Source: Sphingobacteriales bacterium
GTDB lineage: Bacteria > Bacteroidota > Bacteroidia > Chitinophagales > UBA2359
Direction of reading: 5' to 3'
Length of the DNA: 64,000 nt
Assembly: GCA_016711295.1 (NCBI GenBank)
Contig: JADJTE010000002.1
Coordinates: 558,001 to 622,000, forward strand
Shown: one piece after another, positions 57,335 to 64,000 of the stretch
Layout of the letters: every line of letters starts with the position of its first letter
How positions within the stretch are numbered: position 1 is the first letter of the stretch
Notes under the pieces: generated by a model
Told to the model about the DNA's origin: nothing
What the model saw: the letters and a program-made list of their open reading frames with translations, nothing else
Databases searched by the model: none
Translations under genes and position numbers: made by a program

Positions 57335-58240
57335 TTAGCGTCTGCGGTCGAACAGGACAAAGAAGACGGCTGCTAATAAGACCAAAATTAAAACATATAG
57401 CAGATTGACATTAAAATCGACACTGCCTTTGGCGGCGGCTTGGTTCATGGTATTGACCGTTTCGAGCAATTTATTTTTTTCTTCTAACTTTTCGGCTATC
57501 ATTTTTTCGGCTTGGTAGGCAGCGCGTAGCGAGTCGAGGTTGCGCGTGATGCGGGCTAATATTTGTTCTTTCTCGCCCAATTGTTGGGTGAGTGTATTGA
57601 TAGTTTCCGATTTATTGCCCTCTTTATTGAGTTGTACCGACAGCATCGACACGGCATTAGAAAGCGTATCGATGGTATAGGATAGGGTTTGGATATGGCT
57701 TTCGCGTTCTGCCTTGTCCGCTTCTAAGGTAGTAATTTTATTTTCGTATTCGCCCACCATTTGCGTATAGTCTTGGCGTTGGCTGCGGTATTCGTCGAGC
57801 AAGGCACTGTTTTCGCGCGAGGTTCGCCCTTCAAAATAATCGAAAGCCTTTAAGCCAATGAGCAGAAACACCAACAAACCCACGATAACAAACAGTTGGC
57901 GCGAGGCAATTCCGCCCCAAAAATCTTGTGTTGTACCGCGCCGTGTGCTGCCGCCCTCATAGTTATAAGGCGGCGGTGTTTCGTAGTGGTAGCCTCCCCC
58001 TGTTTCGTAAGACAATATACGTCTTTGCAAATCGCTGTTGCGCTCTATGAGTGCTGTGACGGTTTTGCTCATCTGGTCTATTTGCTGGTCTTTGGCGTGT
58101 AGCTGTTCGAGCAGGGTGGGCATAGCTGCCGATATATCGCGATAAAACACCTTTTGCAGGTCGTCAGGAGGTGGCGCGACATCGCTTAGTTTATCCGTTT
58201 CTGATAAAGGTTGCAGCGTTTTATCATTACTGGGTTCCAT
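57335..58240 (-). CDS. coiled-coil membrane protein of unknown function
   Basis: 301 residues. A polar N-terminal region with a short coiled coil (about 45-75) is followed by a Tyr/Pro/Gly-rich stretch. A membrane helix (LFVIVGLLVFLLIGLKAF, about 116-133) precedes a long coiled coil (about 140-275), and a second helix (LLYVLILVLLAAVFFVLF) ends just before DRRR. Such a layout could bracket the periplasm or cytoplasm as a scaffold. I recognise no family. It follows gldA by 31 bases and may be co-transcribed. Confidence 0.7.
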   Translation of the reverse strand: MEPSNDKTLQPLSETDKLSDVAPPPDDLQKVFYRDISAAMPTLLEQLHAKDQQIDQMSKTVTALIERNSDLQRRILSYETGGGYHYETPPPYNYEGGSTRRGTTQDFWGGIASRQLFVIVGLLVFLLIGLKAFDYFEGRTSRENSALLDEYRSQRQDYTQMVGEYENKITTLEADKAERESHIQTLSYTIDTLSNAVSMLSVQLNKEGNKSETINTLTQQLGEKEQILARITRNLDSLRAAYQAEKMIAEKLEEKNKLLETVNTMNQAAAKGSVDFNVNLLYVLILVLLAAVFFVLFDRRR

Positions 58241-58271
58241 GAAAGTTGGGAAAATAGATGGTCTGTGGGAA

Positions 58272-59201
58272 TTAGCCGATAGTTACATTGCGGAATACGT
58301 CTTCTAAGTCGCGTTCTATGGGGCTTAGTTCTGTCAACACCCAATTATTGTCGGCACACAAACGAAATATAGCGCGGCGGGCTGATTGTCCGCGTTGGCT
58401 CTCGACGATATACTTGCCGCTCGCCGCATCGATATCTACCGAAGCTACTTCTTCCAAGCCATTCAGTGCAGCGAAGACTGTTTCGGTGGCGGGTGCGTCT
58501 TCTATTCGCAGTCGGCTCACTTCGGCACCGCCTGCTTGTTTGCGCAGTTCGGCGGGTGCGCCGTCGGCTACGATTTTTCCGTCGTTGATAATGAGTACGC
58601 GGTCGCAGGTAGCCTCTACTTCGGGCCGGATATGGGTCGAGAATACTTCTGTTTTTTCTTTGCCTAATTCGCGGATAAGTTCGCGGATTTCGACAATTTG
58701 GTTGGGGTCTAATCCGGTGGTGGGTTCGTCGAGTATCAATATTTCGGGGTCGTGAATCATAGCTTGTGCCAGACCCACGCGCTGCCGATAGCCCTTGGAT
58801 AGCTCGCCGATATTTTTGTGTTTTTCTTTGTCTAAACCGCATAGTCGCACCATTTCGCGGATGCGTTCGGGGATACGTGCATTGGGCACGCCTTGTATAG
58901 CGGCGGCAAAGTGCAGGTATTCCATGACGGGCATATCGGTATAAAGCGGGTTATGTTCGGGAAGATAGCCAATGCGTTGTTTTATTTGCTCGGCATCGTG
59001 GCGCACCGAATAATTGCCTACTCGCACGTCGCCTTCGGTGGGTGCCATAAAGCAAGTGAGTATCTTCATAGTAGTGGTTTTGCCCGCGCCGTTCGGACCC
59101 AAAAAGCCCAATATTTCGCCGCTGCGCACCTCAAACGACACACCATCTAAGGCGCGTTGGGTGCCGTATTTTTTTACTAAGTTTTCTACTTTAATATTCA
59201 T
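58272..59201 (-). CDS. gldA: ABC transporter ATPase, GldA-like
   Basis: 309 residues. Walker A is GFLGPNGAGKTTTMKIL, the signature is ELSKGYRQRVGLAQAM, and Walker B is ILILDEPTTGLDPNQI. The D- and H-loop region STHIRPEVEATCDRVLII differs slightly from the usual STHILSEVEA. With GldF and GldG, GldA forms an ABC exporter needed for gliding in Flavobacterium johnsoniae. Neither partner is adjacent, and many non-gliding Bacteroidota have this ATPase, so gliding is not implied. Confidence 0.85.
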   Translation of the reverse strand: MNIKVENLVKKYGTQRALDGVSFEVRSGEILGFLGPNGAGKTTTMKILTCFMAPTEGDVRVGNYSVRHDAEQIKQRIGYLPEHNPLYTDMPVMEYLHFAAAIQGVPNARIPERIREMVRLCGLDKEKHKNIGELSKGYRQRVGLAQAMIHDPEILILDEPTTGLDPNQIVEIRELIRELGKEKTEVFSTHIRPEVEATCDRVLIINDGKIVADGAPAELRKQAGGAEVSRLRIEDAPATETVFAALNGLEEVASVDIDAASGKYIVESQRGQSARRAIFRLCADNNWVLTELSPIERDLEDVFRNVTIG

Positions 59202-59255
59202 AAATGATTAGTAATTGCTTGACGGGCAGTCTACTTTTTTATAGACTTCCAAACA

Positions 59256-59263
59256 CAAAGGTA
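59256..59263 (-). promoter_or_regulatory. -7 box for gldA
   Basis: Reads TACCTTTG on the minus strand, about 55 bases before the gldA start. No convincing TTG at -33. Confidence 0.45.
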
Positions 59264-59313
59264 GCATTTTTTGTTGATTTTATGTTACTTTTGTCTGTGT
59301 AAAGTAATTATCC

Positions 59314-60805
59314 ATGAATATAGCTTTTCTTTTTCGCTGTTTCGCGCTGTTGGGCGCATTATTTATAGCAGGTGGGCAGGTGCTGGTGGCGCAAGAAATT
59401 GTGTTTTCGGCGGCGCAACGCTTGGCTAATCAAGTGTCGGAATACGACGTGGCGGGGCGCACCGAGCAGGGCGTTTTGCTGCACAAATGGGGCAGCCATT
59501 ACAGTGTAGTGGAAGTGTTGGACGAGCGCGATTTGTCGGTCAAATGGTCGAAAGAAGTGCGTATCGCCGACAAACCCCGTGCCCAAGTGCGCTACTTGGC
59601 TGCTCTGCGCAACGAAGTGGTCATTTTTTATACCGTCAAGCAAAAACGCCACCAATACCTATATGCCCAAATTGTGGATAGCCGCCTCGAACCCATCGGC
59701 GAAGATAGACTTATCGACAGTTTGCGCACCGATTTTGGCACACCCAATTTGGGCTGGCAATTCTTGCTCTCGCCCGACCGCAATCAGTTAGGCTTGCTGC
59801 GCTCTAATGCCAACCTTAACACGCTGCAAAGCCTTACTTTTATGGCTTTGAGTACGGGCTTAGACGTGCAAGGCAAGCATACATTTATGCTCGATAGCAA
59901 ACGGTCGCCCGCTATCCTAAAAAGCTATCTGAGCAACGAGGGCGAGGTATGGCTCTGCGTAGGCGATAAGCGCGTGCGGGCAAGCAATACCGAACGCTAC
60001 GAAGACTATACCATCTTAGCCTACCGACCCGAGGACAATTGGATGCGCCAAGTAGACATCAAAAGCCCCAACGATTATAGCATCGGGAGCCTAACGTTCA
60101 AGCACGACTATCGCAACCAGCGTGTAGTAGTGGCAGGCTTCTATTCCGACCGCGGGCGCAATAGCAGTGCCGGCTTTTTTCGAACATATATAGAAAATAA
60201 TGCCGATAGTGCTTCGGCTTATGTATTTACACCTTTTCACCCCGATTTTATCAAACAAGCCAACCGTTCGCACTTGGTAGCACAAAACGAAATTGGTCAA
60301 TTTGGCTGCCTCCGACCTCATCGTGCGGCACGACGGCGGCATACTGCTATTGGGCGAATCGTACTATACATCGCAACAAACCATCATGCGCTCGGCATTT
60401 GATAGCTTTTCTAACCGCATTCCCGACCAAATAACGAGCTATTATTATAACGATATGATAGCCCTATCTGCTAATGCCGACGGCACAGAGCATTGGTCGC
60501 GCATTATCCAAAAAAAGCAATTTTCAGAAGATGATGGCGGTTATTATGCCTCCTTTGCAGCACTCAATCTCAAATCGGCACTACACCTCATTTTTAATGA
60601 AGATATCCGCTACGACACCCAAACCAGCGACTGTGTTTTAGATGCCGTAACAGGCGAATACCGCATATTGAGCTTGCCCGGCAATAAACAACTCAACAAC
60701 ATATTGCCTGCACCGCGCTATGCCCGCCAATTGTGGGCAAATGCCGTCATTTTTCCCGCTTTTACCAACCGAAACGAATTTTTATTGGCAAAAATCAGCT
60801 TTTAA
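59314..60805 (+). CDS. secreted protein of unknown function (frameshifted)
   Basis: About 496 residues after removing one extra G near 60295. A signal peptide (FLFRCFALLGALFIAGGQVL) precedes a soluble region with propeller-like strands such as DYTILAYRPEDNWMRQVDIK and HDGGILLLGESYY. I recognise no family; similar unnamed proteins of about 500 residues occur in Bacteroidota. It stands between gldA (divergent) and the MscS gene. Confidence 0.65.
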
Positions 60806-60882
60806 CCCGCTCAATAGCAACTTTTGTCTTGCGCTTACGTCTTTAATAATAATAACTTGACCAAGAGTTCCTATTATTTGCC

Positions 60883-61693
60883 ATGAACGAATTAGATAAC
60901 CTATCTAACCTATTTCGCTCTTTCAGCGAAACCTTTGCTACGGGGCTGCCGCGCTTTGCTATTGCATTAGTGCTATTGATAATCGGTTGGCTATTAGCCA
61001 AATTTATATCGCGCTTATTGGTGCGTATACTTCAAACTATCCCCGTTGATGCTTTGGGCGAAAAAATCAAAACCATCGATTTTTTTGCCAATCTCGATTT
61101 CAAACTAAGTAGCCTCATAGGAAAATTGTTCTATTGGGTTATCATGACCATATTTTTTACTACGGCTGCCGAAACTATGGGGCTGACGAGTATTTCAGAT
61201 GGCATCAAAAATCTATTGGCTTATTTGCCCAAACTGTTGAGCGCAGCAGTATTTTTTTGTCATTGGGGCATTGGCTGCTAATGGTATCAAAGCTATCATT
61301 GATGCGGCTTGCGCTTCGATGGGATTGCCTACGGGTAAAATTATCAGTTTGTTTGTGTTCTATTTCCTTATTGTGATGATTAGCATTACTTCGCTCAATC
61401 AAGCAGGTTTAGACACACAAATCATTACCCAAAACGTATCTATTGCTACTGCTGCCATATTTTTTGCCTTTTCGATAGCATACGGCTTTGCCTCGCGCGA
61501 TATTTTAGCCAACTTATTGGCATCGTTTTACAGCAAAGATAAATTCAGCGTTGGGCAACGCATTCGTATAGGAGGCATTGAGGGCGAAATTATACGCATG
61601 GACAGCACCTCCGTCACGCTCAATACCGCAGAAAGCGAAATTGTGATGCCTTTGCAAAAATTGCTCAATTCGACGGTTGAGATACTGAAATAA
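60883..61693 (+). CDS. small-conductance mechanosensitive channel, MscS family (frameshifted)
   Basis: About 269 residues after removing one extra T from the run at 61252-61258. Early membrane helices (FAIALVLLIIGWLLAKFI, LIGKLFYWVIMTIFFTTAAE) precede the pore-lining region and the beta domain FSVGQRIRIGGIEGEIIRMD. The C-terminal part is shorter than in E. coli MscS. It opens on membrane tension after osmotic downshock. It is close to the YbdG/TM-helix-repeat branch. Confidence 0.85.
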
Positions 61694-61717
61694 ATGCCGT
61701 CTGCAACGCGAAACGTT

Positions 61718-62047
61718 TTATTCCCAAACATGCACTGCCAACCAAATACAAGGCGGCTCTGTCGAGGTAGCTATTACGCGGTGCAAGCGGTGAGGCGGCA
61801 AATATAAATGCTGACCCGCTACGAGTGTTAGCACTTCGCCTTGTGCGTGGTCGTCGAGCAGTAGCGTAGCCCTACCTTGTAGCACCACAACCCACTCGTG
61901 TTGGTCTTGGTCGTACCATTCGTCGGTGGGCGTAGTATGCCCTATCGATACGATACGTTCTATGCGCACTTGTTTGGTTTGGCATAAAAGGTCAAAAATT
62001 TCGCTATCCGATTCGGAGGGCAATTGCCAGATATTATCGATGGGCAT
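61718..62047 (-). CDS. cupin domain protein
   Basis: 109 residues from MPIDNIWQLP; an upstream in-frame extension crosses a terminator and is not used. A single cupin barrel: motif 1 near DQHEWVVVLQGRATLLLDD and motif 2 AGQHLYLPPHRLHRV, giving possible metal ligands His, Glu and His. Small stand-alone cupins have varied roles, so no reaction is assigned. It converges with the MscS gene. Confidence 0.8.
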   Translation of the reverse strand: MPIDNIWQLPSESDSEIFDLLCQTKQVRIERIVSIGHTTPTDEWYDQDQHEWVVVLQGRATLLLDDHAQGEVLTLVAGQHLYLPPHRLHRVIATSTEPPCIWLAVHVWE

Positions 62048-62102
62048 AACACATAACTTGGGTGGTATAGAAAGCAGCAGAGTTTGCGGGGTGCTGTTTT
62101 TC

Positions 62103-62140
62103 AAAAAAAAAGTCAAGGCTTCCGATATCGGAAGCCTTGA
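62103..62140 (-). terminator. terminator of the redoxin gene
   Basis: A 28-base perfect palindrome (TCAAGGCTTCCGAT and its complement) followed on the minus strand by a run of T. It ends the gene at 62170-62808. Confidence 0.85.
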
Positions 62141-62169
62141 TAGGTATGTATTGGAGGTAATTGATTGGC

Positions 62170-62808
62170 TTATTTTTTGTATTTTACTGAGCAGCCGTAT
62201 TGTTTGGTTTCTTTGGTCGTCACTTTTTGTTTTGCCAATAATTCGGTCAATGTTTTGGCGGCATAATTGACTTTGGCGTTTTTGCCGCCCTCTGTATCGG
62301 GCGCGTCGTCAATAGCGCCGCGATAAGCTAATTTGCCTTTGGCATCGATGATAAAAATATGGGGTGTAGTTTTAGCACCATAAGCTTTGCCTGTCGTACC
62401 GTCTGTGTCGAGTAGGTAGGCGGTATAGCCTGGGTCGTAGGCGGCTAAGGTCGTTTTTAGTTCATCGGCACTTCTATAATCTTTGTGTTCGCTATTGGTC
62501 GAGTTGACGGTGAGCCAAACTACGCCTTGTTGGGTATAGCGTTTTTGGAGGCTGGTCATACCACTATTTTCGTAATGAGGCACTACAAAGGGGCAGAAGG
62601 GGTTGTTCCATTCCAATACGACTATTTTGCCTTTAAAATCGGACAATTGATGAGTTTTGCCGTCAAGGTCGGTAAGCGTAAAGTTAGGAGCTTTTTTTCC
62701 TACGGGTAAATCGGGTAGGTTGGGTTTGGCGTTTTGCGCCCATAGCGCGTTAGACAATACTAATCCGCCGACCAATAATAATAAGGTTAATGTTTTTTTG
62801 AGCAACAT
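62170..62808 (-). CDS. exported thioredoxin-fold protein, AhpC/TSA (redoxin) family
   Basis: 212 residues from MLLKKTLTLLLLVGGLVLSN, a signal peptide. The domain starts GKKAPNFTLTDLDGKTHQLS, and the active-site region is LEWNNPFCPFVVPHYE with a single Cys where thioredoxins have CxxC. KTTPHIFIIDAKGKLAYRGA is the cis-proline region. A periplasmic one-cysteine redoxin of the kind often annotated as thiol-disulfide isomerase in Bacteroidota; substrate unknown. Intact. Confidence 0.87.
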   Translation of the reverse strand: MLLKKTLTLLLLVGGLVLSNALWAQNAKPNLPDLPVGKKAPNFTLTDLDGKTHQLSDFKGKIVVLEWNNPFCPFVVPHYENSGMTSLQKRYTQQGVVWLTVNSTNSEHKDYRSADELKTTLAAYDPGYTAYLLDTDGTTGKAYGAKTTPHIFIIDAKGKLAYRGAIDDAPDTEGGKNAKVNYAAKTLTELLAKQKVTTKETKQYGCSVKYKK

Positions 62809-62897
62809 GGCAACAAGTTTTTTTTGATGATAATGATGCTTAACGAAACAGCTATCTTGCAAAATAGTTGTGTACAAGGTGGCAATTTTAACAATTG

Positions 62898-63019
62898 GTA
62901 ACTATTTAGCCTTGCAGGGGAAATAGCCATCTCTAATCGAATATGCAGTGATGTCAGGCATTATTAGATAAATATTGCTCATTACCCCATACCCAAAACC
63001 CTATACCCTAAATAGTTAA
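62898..63019. mobile_element. small repeat element, family B
   Basis: 122 bases from GTAACTATTTAGCCTTG to a slightly changed right end CCTAAATAGTTAAG, in the same orientation as the copy at 46179. No gene. Confidence 0.8.
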
Positions 63020-63066
63020 GAACAACCCTTTTAGATGCAAAAATAGCGGTGGCGGCGGGCTTGGCA

Positions 63067-63552
63067 TTAGTCCTGTTTGGTCGCGTTGGTGCCTCGATAG
63101 AGCAATACATTTTTATTATTGGATAATAAGTATATATTTTTTAATTTCGTAAATGTTAGGCTATCAAACGTCCATATACTTGTGCCATTGCCATCGTCCT
63201 TTTGTAGCGATAGCAATAGCGGTTCGGGTAAGGAAGGTAAGTGCAGTTCGGCTTGTGTGGTGTCGGCATCAAAAACGACAAAAGCCGACAGCGATTTATC
63301 CAAATACGGGGCATTTGCGTTGAGGCGGATACCTGTTTCGAATAGGCGGACGCACGACTTGCGCAAGGGCGACCATTGGTAGCCTGCCGATGCCTTGCAG
63401 CCGTGCGCATCGGTATCGCCGCCAAGTACGACGGTGTTCTTGTCCTTATTGTCGGATTGGGTGAGGGTTGCGGGTTGATTTTGTTGGCAGCGCGATAAGC
63501 AAGCAAGCAAGGGGCAAATAGCGAGGAAAAGACGAGATAAACGCTGTACCAT
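63067..63552 (-). CDS. small lipoprotein of unknown function
   Basis: About 161 residues from MVQRLSRLFLAICPLLACLS. The hydrophobic leader ends at a cysteine (SRC, then QQN) that may be a lipobox, though the residues before it are not ideal. The mature part has GCKASAGYQWSPLRKSCVRL with two cysteines that could pair, a pattern I associate with small Bacteroidota lipoproteins. Function unknown. Confidence 0.7.
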   Translation of the reverse strand: MVQRLSRLFLAICPLLACLSRCQQNQPATLTQSDNKDKNTVVLGGDTDAHGCKASAGYQWSPLRKSCVRLFETGIRLNANAPYLDKSLSAFVVFDADTTQAELHLPSLPEPLLLSLQKDDGNGTSIWTFDSLTFTKLKNIYLLSNNKNVLLYRGTNATKQD

Positions 63553-63894
63553 AGATAGCAAAGAATTGTTAGCGGGGTGAAAGTGGCTTATTGTTCAGCT
63601 GCAAAGGTATTAAATATCTGCCTCATGTTTTCCCAGAGTGATTTTTTAGGAATACGAGTCCCAAGTGTTTTGGGGAATATCGGCTAAGGGAAGTTTTGTA
63701 TTTAGCAAACGCCGATGGTCGGGCACTAGTGAAACAGGGCAAACGCAAAGGTACTTGTTTTGTAAGACAATTTAAGTGAATAAAAATAAAATGTACAATA
63801 TGTTGATATACAGGAATTTGCGAATTGACGCAGGTTGTGTACTTGCAACAAAACAATAATAATAAGTACCAATCTTTAACTTTGGACAAGTCTA
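63553..63894 (-). promoter_or_regulatory. gap with two minus-strand -7 boxes
   Basis: No gene is convincing here. CAAAGGTA at 63602-63609 and CAAAGGTA at 63746-63753 both read TACCTTTG on the minus strand. They could start transcription of the lipoprotein gene from about 50 and 200 bases upstream. Confidence 0.45.
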
Positions 63895-64000
63895 TTATTT
63901 ACCGCTTTTTCTTCTGTTGTCGTCTTTGCATAACATTTGGCAATTGTCTGCGGTTGTCTTACCGCCTAAATGCCAAGGTGTAATGTGGTCGCCTTCCATT
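63895..64000 (-). CDS. HNH endonuclease, C-terminal fragment
   Basis: Open to the window edge on the minus strand; 34 whole residues are visible. They read EGDHITPWHLGGKTTADN then CQMLCKDDNRRKSGK and a stop. D-H-I-TPW-GG-T--N-Q-LC is the second half of the HNH motif, with the metal-binding His and Asn. The rest lies beyond base 64000. It may belong to a McrA-like or mobile-element nuclease. Confidence 0.8.
   Translation of the reverse strand, partial: MEGDHITPWHLGGKTTADNCQMLCKDDNRRKSGK

Noticed and set aside
63623..63889. 88-residue open frame on the minus strand near the right end
   Set aside because: Unusual composition, no family features, and it overlaps promoter-like boxes; not supported as a gene.

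Overview
The window is chromosomal DNA of a Bacteroidota bacterium. The evidence is the S10-spc-alpha ribosomal gene order joined to rpsL-rpsG-fusA, promoter-like TAnnTTTG boxes, zinc-free forms of S14 and L36, a GldA-type ABC ATPase, YbbR, DUF4159 and peptidase-MA/TolB-like outer-membrane proteins, and very AT-rich intergenic DNA. I cannot place it below phylum level with confidence. No rRNA, tRNA or CRISPR array was seen.

Layout. 1-8.7 kb: end of a YceI gene, an orphan gene, a 42-bp tandem repeat, a glycosyltransferase, a quinone oxidoreductase, an enoyl-CoA hydratase and a cysteine-synthesis pair (cysE, cysK), with small dispersed elements between them. 8.7-13.1 kb: hscA and lon, convergent. 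13.4-32.7 kb: about 33 translation genes on the plus strand, from rpsL to rplQ, including fusA, secY, map, infA and rpoA. 32.9-41.8 kb: an MFS transporter, pdhA, a TPR membrane protein, a YbbR protein, a giant outer-membrane protein and rpsP. 41.9-46.3 kb: a DUF4159 gene, then a Type IIG-like restriction-modification gene crowded with C/G-rich repeats and containing a DUF559 nuclease module. 46.3-54.3 kb: a minus-strand cell-envelope block (LptF/G, DUF2804, Lgt, two polyprenyl-type glycosyltransferases, a lipid-type methyltransferase, a DEDDh exonuclease and an L,D-transpeptidase). 54.6-57.3 kb: elaA followed by a Type II restriction-modification pair bounded by an 83-bp duplication of the elaA 3' end. 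57.3-64 kb: a coiled-coil membrane protein, gldA, a secreted protein, an MscS channel, a cupin, a redoxin, a lipoprotein and the end of an HNH nuclease gene.

Two points matter most to a reader. First, at least twenty genes, including single-copy essential ones (rplB, rplD, rplV, rpsS, secY, map), are broken by 1-2 base indels, mostly in A/T runs. I treat these as sequence errors and give the reconstructed gene extents. Second, the most interesting biology is mobile DNA: the 83-bp-flanked restriction-modification insertion, the DUF559 nuclease with C-rich repeats nested inside a Type IIG enzyme, and two small repeat families sharing the same GTAACTATTTAG termini.
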